Origin: Acholeplasmataceae bacterium UBA4853
GTDB taxonomy: Bacteria > Bacillota_I > Bacilli_A > Acholeplasmatales > Acholeplasmataceae
Direction of reading: 5' to 3'
NCBI GenBank assembly: GCA_002399815.1
Contig: DHEJ01000019.1
Span: 1-43,866 of the forward strand
DNA: 43,866 nucleotides
Positions 36,601 through 43,866 of the stretch are shown one piece after another. Position numbers and translations under genes: made by a program. Under the pieces are notes generated by a model. That model saw nothing but the letters and a program-made list of their open reading frames with translations, was not told where the DNA came from and ran no database searches. The first letter of the stretch is position 1. Each line of letters starts with the position of its first letter.

Positions 36601-39600
36601 ACCAACATGTGTCTTACCATAAATCACACCGGTATTATAACTGTTATATAAATCACCTTCAAAGTATCCAATGATACCTGCTACATGATTGTTACCAGTA
36701 ATTTTTCCTTTATTATATACATTTCTTATGAATCCTTTATTGTAACTTGCTATCCCTGAAACATAATCATTACCGCTAATACTTGCATTATTATAAACGT
36801 TTTCGATTAATCCTTCATTTATTCCAGCTATCCCTGAAACATAGTTTCTACCCGTAATGGTTCCATTAACACTTAGGTTTCTAACCTCACCTAATGTTCC
36901 TACATAACCAAATACTGCTTGATAGTCACTTGAAGTTAGTAAATTAACATTGATACTAATACCTCTACCATCAATAATCCCGTTAAATGGTTTATCTTTA
37001 GTACCAACAGGTATTAATTTATAATTTGATTCATGATCAACAAAATTCAAGTTTTCAATATCTTTAGATACAACAAAATAAATGCCTTTATAATCATTTC
37101 CATTATTTGTACTATCAGAAAGTGCTAACCAATCACTTTCATTTCTAATTAAGTACGGGTTATTCATCATGCCAGTTCCAACAACAAACGTCTTAGTCAC
37201 TACAGAATCTAATGAATCAGCCTTAACAAAGTCTAGTTTACTTTGTGCAAAAATAGCCATCTGAGGATAATAAGATAACTCACTTAAACTAGGTAATAAC
37301 GTATACTTTTCTTTACTTGCTATATTAATATTTGAACTAGATATTGCATGCATACCAATCATTTGACCATGATATAATGCCTTAACACCTGAATAATCTA
37401 CTTTATTACCAACACCATTGACCGGTTTTAAGTAACTTTCAAAACTGGTTTGTTCTAGAATATCTAAATCATAAAAGGCTTTAGTTACCAACCCATTTTC
37501 CATAAATCCAATAATAATGCCTAAATCCTCAACACTATAAATCTCACCAAAGTGATAAACATTAGAAATCGTACCAGAATTCATATAAGCAGCAATCCCT
37601 GCTACTTGTCCATTTTTAGCTAAAATTACTCCGCTATTATAAGCAGAATCTAAGATTCCACCTGCAAAGTTACCAACAATACCAGCAGCATTTTGATTAT
37701 GACTATAAATATAACCACTATTAAATACCTTAGAAATATTAGAACTATTTGTTCCTGCAATACCTGCAGCAATACTATCAAGTGCTTTAATATCTCCGCT
37801 ATTATAAACACTTTCAAGGTCTCCCATATTATTTCCAGTAACACCACCAACATTACCAAAACCTATAATGTTTGCACGGTTATATGATTCTATAATGAGT
37901 CCATCATTTTGACCAGCAATACCACCTGTATAAGAACCATTTGATAAAACATTGCCATTATTTGTAGCATTTTTAATTGTACCTTGGTTGTATCCTACAA
38001 TACCACCAATATCATTACCTAGACTACTACTTACTTCAACATAACTTGTTACATTTTCAATTAAACCTAAATTTCTACCTGCTAAACTACCTAAATACGC
38101 ATGTCCCTTGACTTGACCTAAAATAACGATATTAGATACTTTCGCAGATTCACCTAATGTATGGAATATGCCTAAATATTCCGAATTTGTCGCAAGATTT
38201 AAAATAAATCTCGCATTTTTACCATCAAAAATACCACCAAAATTATGTTCTGATGTTCCAATCGGTCTATAATCTAATTCAGGAATCGATAAATCAATTT
38301 GTAAAATATCTTTAGCTACCTCAAAATACTTACCAACAAATGCATTTCCATTAGCTACATACTCATTGATTGTTAACATATCAAATCCATCATAAATAAT
38401 ATATGGACTTAACTTAGTACCTAAACCATTTAGTTTATTATGGGTAATACTTGTTAATGAGTCTTTTTTAAATATTGGATTACTATGATCAATATATACA
38501 TATAATTCAGGGAAATATGTTGTAAAATCAGTACCCTGTTTAGTTTGGTATAAAGAAGAATCAAAATTCATCTGACTCATATCATTACCTAAACTATATA
38601 TAAAAGTCATATCACTTTGAGTTCTACTACCTAAGTGTATTTGATTAATCGCACCATAAATTGCACTATTAGGCTTTTTATCATCAGCAAAGCTACGCAT
38701 ATTATCAAGTTCAGTTTGGTTATAATATGCATGACTTATACTGCCTAAATTACTTGATGTAATCCCTGCTAAACGTAGGTTCCCTGTTAATCTACCGCTA
38801 TAAAATACTTCATCTACTTGCCCTTCATTAATACCAATTAAACCTGCAACATCGGCATTTCCTATAATATCCATAGTTGCATATGCATTAATTAAAATCC
38901 CTTTAAAACGCCCAAATAATCCGCCGACATAGTTACTATTTGAGGCTTTAATATCTCCACTTGAAAAGACATTTTTGAAGTTTGATGTTGAAGCAATATA
39001 ACCAACTAAGCCACCTACATAATGTTGTGTGGCTTTAATAGAACCCATAAAATAGGTTAACTCTGATTCCATAGAATCTGCATACCCTAAAACACCACCA
39101 ACATACATGTTACCTTTTAAATGTCCTTTAAGACTGATATTTGAAAGACTTAACGCTTCACTACTTCCTGCAAGTAATCCCACATAATCATTACCTAAAA
39201 CATTAGCTTCTTCAACGACGATATGATTTAAATTACCATCTAATTTACCAGCAATGAGTCCAACATGGTTTTTACCAACTAGTTCACCTTTAGCATAAAT
39301 ATTTTCGATATATGCATCATTTCCTACAACACCAAATAACCCTTGATAATCACTATTTGGGTTATGAATTAAAATATTCATTAAAATATTTTGGCCATTA
39401 AATGAACCTTTAAATGGATTTGATATGGAACCAATTGGTTCGTATAATTCACTGATCTTTTCAAAATCAATGACTGCTTGATTATGAATCTTTATAAAGA
39501 CATTTGACGTATCAAATCCTTGTTTAACAACAATACCTAAAACTCTTAAATCATAACTACTATGAACTAGGTAAGGACTTAAAATTGTACCTTCGCCATA

Positions 39601-42600
39601 GAGTAAATCATTAACAACAGAATTCTTGGAATCATCCTTGACAAAGGAAACTTCATTTTGAGCAAACACTTTTAATTGTGGATAATATGAAACTAATGAT
39701 TCGCTTTGTCTAGAAACAAAAATCTCAGAATCAAAATCTACAAAAATATGATCTGTTGTTAATTGGTTTTTATAAATTGCGTAACTACTTTCTGTAGTTG
39801 GTTTAAAGTAACTTGATGTATCATGCAATATTGGTTCAATAGCATAATAAGCTTTTTCAATGACACCAACACCATCTGTTCTACCAAATAGTCCACCTAA
39901 ATAACCATTAACTAAAGAACTTACTTGACCAACTGAATACACATTATATAAACTACCACCTAAATAACCAACAATACCACCAGTACCTCTTAATGCTGTA
40001 CTTGTTGTTGAATGAATATTTCCTGTATTATATGCATTAGAAATTGATCGATTCTTAATTAATCCACCGGATATACCACCTACATAAACACCAGTTGATG
40101 TAATATTTCCACTGTTAAATACATTGATGATTGAATTATCAGAATATCCAGTGATACCACCTACATAATTATTTCCAGTAATATCAGCTAAGTTATAACT
40201 ATTTTCAATCAGACCATAGTTTCTACCACTGATACCACCAACAAAGTTAGTACCTTTAATAAACCCTTCAACACTGACATTTTTAACGAAACCATTTGTT
40301 CCAATCACACCAAATAACCCTTGGTATTCAGCATTTCTATCGATATAGAGGTTAAACTTAACACCTTTACCATCAAAAGATCCTTGGAAATTAACACTTG
40401 TATTTCCAATTGGAACATAAAGTGAATCTAGTAAGGTTAAATCAATATAAGAAACATCACTAGCTACTTCAAAATATGTATTTAACAAGCTATAACGTGC
40501 AACAATCATTTGACTCATTGATTCCATATCAAAATGGGTTCTAATAATATATGGATCTTCCTTTGTACCAGAACCTTCATTAAACTTACTTACTGTTACA
40601 CTTTCTTTTGAATAATCTTTAATCAATTTATATTTATTATTAGAAAATGATGCTAATTGTGGATAATATGCATAAAAACCTACGCTATTTTCAAACTTCC
40701 ATAAATTGGAAGAAAACACTAACGTATTACTATATAACTTATTACTCATCACACCTAAAACAGTACTTGAATTATCTACATTACCGATTGCTTTTGCAGG
40801 TTTAAATACATCATCTAATTCGTCACTGACATCAATTCTTGATTCATTATAGTATAGGTATTCATCAACACCTGTTGAATACCCCACCACACCACCAATA
40901 GATGTATTTCCATAAATATCTGATGAAACATATCCATTGGTTAAGGTACCTAGATTTGATCCAACTAAGCCACCGACATTAATCTTTCCATTAACTTCAC
41001 CAATCATATAAGATAAATGAAGTTCACCATGATTGGTACCAATGATACCACCGACATTTGAATCACCAATAATCTTTGATGTAGAAAACACATTTTCAAC
41101 CACACCATAGTTTAATCCAACTACTGATCCAACATGATTCTTACCTTCAATCAGACCTTCAACACTTAAATTACGAATCGATGAACTATCTGATATATAA
41201 CCAAACAATCCTTGATAATCAGATGTTTGTTTACTATTTAAAATAAAGTTCGTATGGGTTCCATCAAAATGACCACTAAAAGGATGTATCTCTGAACCAA
41301 TTGATTTATAGTTAATCTCATAGGTTAAATCAATTTCATGAACATCTTCTTTTACTTTAAAATATGTATTTTCAAAATCTATACCACTTAAAACTAAATT
41401 TGAAAGAATCTCCATATCATATTTATTGACAATGACATAAGGTACTTCACTTGTACCTTCACCAACAAAGACATATGATCTAACAGAATCTAGTGAATCA
41501 TTTTCAACACGTTCACTGATATGTGTTTCAAAAGCTTTTAACTGTGGATAGTAAGCATCTACACCATTTGTTTCAATAAACACCCATTTATCACTATCAA
41601 GTGTCATATTTGTTTGACCCTTTAATCCAACAATCTCAGTTTTACCTAAACCCTTTAAATCCTCTTGATTCAGTTTATTAGCAATACTTTGAGTTGGTAC
41701 AGCAAATCCTGTAGGTATTAAAATTGATTCTATAATGGATTGATCATAATAAATATTTGATTCAAATGTTGTACCTTCAATACGTCCAATGAGTCCACCT
41801 AAATAACCAGCATTCTTCCCAAGAACAATACCAGCACTATATGCTTGATTGATATTTCCATAACGATGTGCCCCTGTAATACCACCAACATAAGTCCCAG
41901 TGCCAGAACCTTCAACATTACCTCTGTTATAAACATAAGAAACATTATTTGCATTATATAAATAACCAACAATACCACCTACAACATAAGAACCTTTAAT
42001 ATTTCCACTATTAAAAGCATTTGTTAGTGTCGTTGTTTGACTATATCCAATGATCCCACCAATATCACGGTTGGTTGCAGTTACATTACCCATATTATAA
42101 ACACTATCAATGGTTGAACCACTACTTAATCCAATGAGTCCTCCAATATAACCACTACCAGTAACATCTGTATGGTTATATATATTAGAAATTAAAGCAT
42201 TTTGAGTATAACCTGAAAGTGCACCAACATAATTTCTACCAGAAACATTACCAGTCAAATCAATATTCTTAACAATAGCATCTTGACCAATATAACCAAA
42301 TAAACCAACATAATCTAATGTAGGTTTATTTAAGTTTATTTTAATGGTTACACCATTTCCGTCAAATCCGCCTCTAAATTGTTGATTGACACCTACACCA
42401 TGTCCAATTCTTTCAAAATCAAGTCCTACTATTGTTAAATCAAGTATACTTATGCCATCAATAACTTTAAAGAAAATACCTAGTAAGTTATTTGTTTTAG
42501 TGATATCTGATAAAGCCTTCATATCTGCTTCATTTCTAATGATAAATGGATTAGATTTTGAACCAGATCCATTAGCAAATCTTATGACACTTGCATTAAG

Positions 42601-43866
42601 TGCTGAATTTGATTTAATGACACTACTTACATTGTTTCCAAAATCCTTTAATTGCGGATAATAATCATAAAGACCATTTGTTGCACTCATAATCCATAGA
42701 TCAGATGATAATGTAATTGATGCATTATTAAAGATATTTGTTCCCGTTAATGCTTCTTTTTCAACTTTAAAATAGTTAAATGATGCCATATTACCAATTG
42801 CATTGACTGGTTTTATAAAGCCTTCAACAATGTCATCATAATAAATGATGGTACCGTTATAGTTTATGTTATCAACAAGTTCATTTGAACTATATCCAAT
42901 TAATGCACCAACATTTGAAACTCCGTGAATCTTACCACCATAATAAGCTTCTTTAAGCGCACCATCATTAAATCCAATAAGTCCACCAACTGCTTGATTA
43001 CCTTTGATATTACCAGTACTAAAGGTTTGTTCTAATATACCCTTATGATATCCAGCAATACCACCAACATTTTGATTACCAGTCACATTAACCTTAGCAT
43101 ATACATTAAATAAACTACCTTCATTTCGACCAACAATACCACCAACATAATTATTACCAAGTACATTACCTGATACCGATAAATTCTTAATGGTTGATGA
43201 TGCATGAACATTTCCAAATAATCCGATATAATTTTTCGTATCATCTTGGATATCTATAATGAAATGAGCAAATCCACCATCAAAATGACCTTTAAAGGAT
43301 ACTTCATTACCAATCGGTTTAAATCCAATATTTGTTAAATTAATCTCAAAAATATTTGGTGCTACTTGATAGTAAATATCTGATGCATCATAACTTATAG
43401 ATATTGCATTACCTAAAATAACCATATCATTAGCATTTCTAATTAAATATGGACTATCCTTGGTACCATCACCGGTAAATGGATTGGTTCGTACTGAAAT
43501 TTCTGAATCATTTCTGACATTTTCATTGGGATTATTTGAAAAATATTTTATTTGAGGGAAATACGCATAATTGCCTTCAATGTCTTTAAAGCTCCATATA
43601 TTTACATTAAATCCTCTCGTAATCATTTGATCATTAAACATCGTTGTCTTATCAAGACCTTGACCACCAACGATATCACTTGGTTTTTTATAGGTTGCTT
43701 CAGGTATAAATGTTTTTAGCACTGTCACTTCGTAATAGTTATAACTATTTGACATATAGTCAGTTGATGCCAAACCACTAATACCACCAATTCTAGATTT
43801 AGAAGAGACTAAAGCTGCACTATAGTTATAGCTCATGTAAGAATTATTTTGATAAGCTGAGGCGAT
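30622..43866 (-). CDS. Giant GLUG / Flg_new-repeat surface protein with C-terminal dockerin (5' end outside window)
   Basis: The frame is open to the right edge, so at least 4414 residues are encoded and the start and signal peptide lie outside. The first 2540 residues hold a partial block and seven blocks of about 280-410 residues. Each block starts with a GxGTKxxPYIIRNxxDM motif, continues with GLUG repeats (NYVGGIVGRNEG type) and ends in YYPQLKxF. Next come at least 22 units of about 65-75 residues of the Listeria-Bacteroides/InlB B-like kind (YxVxFxDGDG, YGxxAxxP, FxGWDxxF, VTxNLxIxPxF). A linker domain and a duplicated dockerin (DTNGDGKLNVGD and DTNEDGKINVGD) close the chain. No C-terminal membrane helix or LPXTG is present. 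The next gene starts 11 bp after the stop. It is likely a secreted adhesin held by its dockerin. Confidence 0.85.
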   Translation of the reverse strand: MASAYQNNSYMSYNYSAALVSSKSRIGGISGLASTDYMSNSYNYYEVTVLKTFIPEATYKKPSDIVGGQGLDKTTMFNDQMITRGFNVNIWSFKDIEGNYAYFPQIKYFSNNPNENVRNDSEISVRTNPFTGDGTKDSPYLIRNANDMVILGNAISISYDASDIYYQVAPNIFEINLTNIGFKPIGNEVSFKGHFDGGFAHFIIDIQDDTKNYIGLFGNVHASSTIKNLSVSGNVLGNNYVGGIVGRNEGSLFNVYAKVNVTGNQNVGGIAGYHKGILEQTFSTGNIKGNQAVGGLIGFNDGALKEAYYGGKIHGVSNVGALIGYSSNELVDNINYNGTIIYYDDIVEGFIKPVNAIGNMASFNYFKVEKEALTGTNIFNNASITLSSDLWIMSATNGLYDYYPQLKDFGNNVSSVIKSNSALNASVIRFANGSGSKSNPFIIRNEADMKALSDITKTNNLLGIFFKVIDGISILDLTIVGLDFERIGHGVGVNQQFRGGFDGNGVTIKINLNKPTLDYVGLFGYIGQDAIVKNIDLTGNVSGRNYVGALSGYTQNALISNIYNHTDVTGSGYIGGLIGLSSGSTIDSVYNMGNVTATNRDIGGIIGYSQTTTLTNAFNSGNIKGSYVVGGIVGYLYNANNVSYVYNRGNVEGSGTGTYVGGITGAHRYGNINQAYSAGIVLGKNAGYLGGLIGRIEGTTFESNIYYDQSIIESILIPTGFAVPTQSIANKLNQEDLKGLGKTEIVGLKGQTNMTLDSDKWVFIETNGVDAYYPQLKAFETHISERVENDSLDSVRSYVFVGEGTSEVPYVIVNKYDMEILSNLVLSGIDFENTYFKVKEDVHEIDLTYEINYKSIGSEIHPFSGHFDGTHTNFILNSKQTSDYQGLFGYISDSSSIRNLSVEGLIEGKNHVGSVVGLNYGVVENVFSTSKIIGDSNVGGIIGTNHGELHLSYMIGEVNGKINVGGLVGSNLGTLTNGYVSSDIYGNTSIGGVVGYSTGVDEYLYYNESRIDVSDELDDVFKPAKAIGNVDNSSTVLGVMSNKLYSNTLVFSSNLWKFENSVGFYAYYPQLASFSNNKYKLIKDYSKESVTVSKFNEGSGTKEDPYIIRTHFDMESMSQMIVARYSLLNTYFEVASDVSYIDLTLLDSLYVPIGNTSVNFQGSFDGKGVKFNLYIDRNAEYQGLFGVIGTNGFVKNVSVEGFIKGTNFVGGISGRNYGLIENSYNLADITGNNYVGGITGYSDNSIINVFNSGNITSTGVYVGGISGGLIKNRSISNAYNTGNIHSTTSTALRGTGGIVGYLGGSLYNVYSVGQVSSLVNGYLGGLFGRTDGVGVIEKAYYAIEPILHDTSSYFKPTTESSYAIYKNQLTTDHIFVDFDSEIFVSRQSESLVSYYPQLKVFAQNEVSFVKDDSKNSVVNDLLYGEGTILSPYLVHSSYDLRVLGIVVKQGFDTSNVFIKIHNQAVIDFEKISELYEPIGSISNPFKGSFNGQNILMNILIHNPNSDYQGLFGVVGNDAYIENIYAKGELVGKNHVGLIAGKLDGNLNHIVVEEANVLGNDYVGLLAGSSEALSLSNISLKGHLKGNMYVGGVLGYADSMESELTYFMGSIKATQHYVGGLVGYIASTSNFKNVFSSGDIKASNSNYVGGLFGRFKGILINAYATMDIIGNADVAGLIGINEGQVDEVFYSGRLTGNLRLAGITSSNLGSISHAYYNQTELDNMRSFADDKKPNSAIYGAINQIHLGSRTQSDMTFIYSLGNDMSQMNFDSSLYQTKQGTDFTTYFPELYVYIDHSNPIFKKDSLTSITHNKLNGLGTKLSPYIIYDGFDMLTINEYVANGNAFVGKYFEVAKDILQIDLSIPELDYRPIGTSEHNFGGIFDGKNARFILNLATNSEYLGIFHTLGESAKVSNIVILGQVKGHAYLGSLAGRNLGLIENVTSYVEVSSSLGNDIGGIVGYNQGTIKNATNNGNVLSNGSYTGGIAGQNDGLIIESYNRANIIGFGNVGGVTGNNMGDLESVYNSGDIKALDSIAAGIAGTNSSNISKVFNSGYIYSHNQNAAGIVGNFAGGILDSAYNSGVILAKNGQVAGIAAYMNSGTISNVYHFGEIYSVEDLGIIIGFMENGLVTKAFYDLDILEQTSFESYLKPVNGVGNKVDYSGVKALYHGQMIGMHAISSSNINIASKEKYTLLPSLSELSYYPQMAIFAQSKLDFVKADSLDSVVTKTFVVGTGMMNNPYLIRNESDWLALSDSTNNGNDYKGIYFVVSKDIENLNFVDHESNYKLIPVGTKDKPFNGIIDGRGISINVNLLTSSDYQAVFGYVGTLGEVRNLSVNGTITGRNYVSGIAGINEGLIENVYNNASISGNDYVSGIASYNKGFIRNVYNKGKITGNNHVAGIIGYFEGDLYNSYNTGVIYGKTHVGALVGFYNTGLINQSYFDNTILGAYRSTATHIKPSGAVGTSYNGDFVKGLDRRFMIGQGVIGISSNQMNFNNSNNDWTTNFNLNEYNENYPQLKVFSTDLRASVLEDSRESTYHKLYQVTFDEKNEKANVNVQYTLDQEHYKLYVPSYFGYNFLGWYQVVDGVETKVTNNLGESLITYQLEADVLLEARWEESYHLVSFIDGNNRVIYETSIRHGFYATLPEGLIPTKDKDVLYVYEFMSWIFDFEQTQILKPERIRANYQSIDRYYDMNYYDGDGNLFLRAKGEYQKYLEPTTKIPTKTYDTYGYRFDGWNFNFNEIITSDQDIYPIFVPVDRYYQVKFYNYDGVFIEAKTGEYLFAVEPPSVLPIKPDTPEFKYIFSHWDKDITKIESNMDVTAVFKEERRAYTVNFFDGDLTILSSQQILYGASAALPSSSAKLAPQNNDAFRFDGWIEDFSYITGNLNVKPKFTRVDRYYNVSFFDVLGQKIGNTQVIEYLSAAVMPDVEIIKAPTVSETYTFKAWDKDFSQVTENLEIHPLFTASLRIYNVTFMIDLDREFIVIPTEYGKNASLPSSIPFKEGTKEIGYKFTGWDLNYRNIVKDTVVYANYQEVKGEYLVTFTDGATILNTQYVRYGKDAVIPDLTTYLKNHPNKDNGYEYYFVSWSSSHEFITTDKTINLTKNQRLIQFEVTLVNGDTTTVIQIGFGLNVVFPQPVKTSTNQIQYQFKAWDHDGKNIRENRIITALFDETYLYYEVRFYDKNNNLIKLEEVIPNGNASAPAVDIIDNLNGTLFVFSKWDKDFTNVTENLNVYAIYDMVNDSFTVNFYNAFNQIISTQIIKYNQKAVAPLAPIKVVDGPYAYEFIGWNEDFEFVKSNLEIYPEYEATEITFVVNFFDGDNRLIKTDYVKYGLNAIAPLNATKLPSSTIYYIFDGWDQVFSNIKKDLDVTAKFIEVPRYYEVIFKDKDENVLDVQTIEYGAKANDPRFYDDFNPIVSYLEDDFVLVISGWDQALLDVRENRVIYALYDEVNRFYTVNFYDASGILIGDPQTIEYGTKAIKPNDPSKESMNPDYFYLFSGWDQAFDYVISDLEIYPVFKFVKKTYTVTFLDGDSNVFNVQTINYGNHAIAPNGVPLKSPTDDVSYVFKAWDIDFTEVTSDLIVRPIFNELIRQYLVIFKNEQGVVIKEEWVKKNHPATAPLIEQIPSDLYYDYIISWTVSFDQVTEDIVTELYYEKVERIYTLNFYSYDQTTIISSVTGTYGQVVMAPIGPIKPMDRQYQYQFISWNPVFNNVITENINYYPMYDEILRTYVVTFMDGNGEVFEEQEVYYGGLPVLPKGTPQKEANKQYYYSFRMWETLTVKVYNDMVIHALFYNHLQEYEVSFIDEFGNIILKQMVKYGEGAVEPKSSDIPVKSSTNSTVYVFSGWDKTFSFITGDLIVQTIYLGTPRKFVYTFYDDDQTTIIKQIVGSYGDIIIPPSVPDKPGGEAYNLAFDGWDKVVPNQLTENISFVARYIEVYKEYQVTFFDGNDYLFKSMLVKHGHKVSVFTEIPSKLPTIAHTFKFSHWVIKGTSTIFDLANTEIISNLELEARFTEVTRLYVVTYMSGDEVHEIIDVPYNTIPIIPADPEKMGYRFTNWDKIVGKVTMDITVHAVFVASRYNIIFKNGYNEGDEVEVIGYMEVLPVNFESKVTLPEVTYTRKGYDFMGWVIEGNVLPSYGNKDTFTYKKVGSLTLVPYWQPIQYGISYELDGGLAFNPTSYTIQDHILFNQANKPGFKFVGWAIDDEQAIIPEMRMKQKMSTLIEEPPTFIEEILPNTLIGSIKLTAVYAYDSYIKLKEESTLGMYYADITTIIPIQERTDFDDSNPIYLMGVFVNQTWANLKQNFINDELIFVDKDGKELLDTDVVASGRMIIIKDDDGNITDRIHIVLKGDTNGDGKLNVGDQTTLINHINKKSPILRTNLLAADTNEDGKINVGDQTALINHINSKVLFWDKNKTSTLE
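30664..30837 (-). other. Segment encoding a type I dockerin
   Basis: Two 22-residue calcium-loop-helix units, GDTNGDGKLNVGDQTTLINH and ADTNEDGKINVGDQTALINH, show the D-x-N-x-D-G-x-x-N-x-x-D loop twice, both complete. The units are almost identical, which in known dockerins allows binding in two orientations. A linker of about 95 residues (30840-31130, with VFVNQTWANLK and VVASGRMIII) precedes it, as seen in other dockerin proteins. Confidence 0.88.
31140..36270 (-). repeat. Array of Listeria-Bacteroides (Flg_new / InlB B-like) repeats
   Basis: At least 22 consecutive units share Y-x-V-x-F-x-D, YGxxAxxP, FxGWD and N-L-x-I-x-P-x-F. Units have diverged freely, and no two long stretches are identical at a glance. 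The last two units, near 31140-31640, are of the longer G-Y-x-F-x-G-W type. Confidence 0.8.
36300..43866 (-). repeat. Seven GLUG-type blocks plus a partial block at the edge
   Basis: Blocks begin (motif GxGTKxxPYIIRN) near 43485, 42580, 41470, 40580, 39600, 38430 and 37190. Each contains a FxGxFDGxxxxI/F segment, xxYxGLFGxIG, then 3-7 GLUG units (N-Y-V-G-G-I-x-G) and a closing YYPQLKxF. Such repeats are predicted to form a beta-helix. The residues right of 43485 are the end of an eighth block. Confidence 0.8.

Noticed and set aside
20340..43836. Many open frames of 60-100 codons antisense or out of frame inside the two giant genes
   Set aside because: They are expected by chance in long AT-rich repetitive genes, and none has a recognisable domain or start signal.
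36300..43866. Regular short DNA repeats in the GLUG region as a CRISPR array
   Set aside because: The periodicity comes from coding of G-G-I-x-G repeats; repeats are degenerate and there are no uniform spacers.
1..43866. tRNA, rRNA, insertion sequence or prophage genes
   Set aside because: I found no cloverleaf-like sequence, rRNA segment, transposase, integrase or phage structural gene on reading both strands.

Overview
The window is AT-rich and looks like a piece of an Acholeplasma-type mollicute chromosome. This placement is inferred, not proven. TGA is used as a true stop (ogt, lrgA) and tryptophan is encoded by TGG, so this is the standard code and not the Mycoplasma/Spiroplasma code. 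Surface proteins are anchored by a lipobox (ZnuA) or a C-terminal membrane helix with a basic tail, and no LPXTG sortase signal is visible, which fits a wall-less cell. Genes are tightly packed, often with 1-8 bp overlaps.

Left part (1-15.7 kb): housekeeping and stress genes in small units. At the left edge a minus-strand promoter drives a guanine-class purine riboswitch whose target gene lies outside the window. Next comes a zinc-uptake operon, znuA-znuC-znuB-zur. Its divergent promoter region carries two 15-bp palindromes (probable Zur boxes) shared with an ogt-acetyltransferase pair. After that come a flotillin, an ABC-F ATPase with one decayed composite ATP site, an LrgAB-type pair, a 5'-frameshifted NADP-binding oxidoreductase behind a broken regulator remnant, a copA-copZ copper-efflux unit with a CsoR-like operator, and a MarR regulator beside a decaying ABC exporter pseudogene. 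A GNAT acetyltransferase and a flavin-type split-barrel protein follow. Several bidirectional terminators separate these units.

Right part (15.7 kb to the right edge): one minus-strand gene train of about 28 kb in which five genes are separated by 12 bp or less. In transcription order they are: (1) a giant protein of at least 4414 residues, with its start beyond the window, built of seven GLUG-type blocks, more than 20 Listeria/Bacteroides-type (Flg_new/InlB B-like) repeats and a C-terminal dockerin; (2) a 3423-residue secreted protein with a possible cohesin-like N-terminal domain, about 30 cadherin-like beta-sandwich repeats and a C-terminal membrane anchor; (3) a membrane protein resembling a catalytically dead GGDEF-EAL protein; (4) a membrane-anchored McrB-like AAA+ ATPase; (5) a DUF2357-like partner with a basic coiled-coil tail and no visible nuclease.

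My reading is that this train encodes a surface apparatus. The dockerin giant may dock on the membrane-anchored giant, and the degenerate signalling protein and the membrane AAA+/DUF2357 pair may control or remodel it from inside. The domain content is visible in the sequence. The way the parts work together is inference. This five-gene set is the best candidate in the window for an undescribed system.
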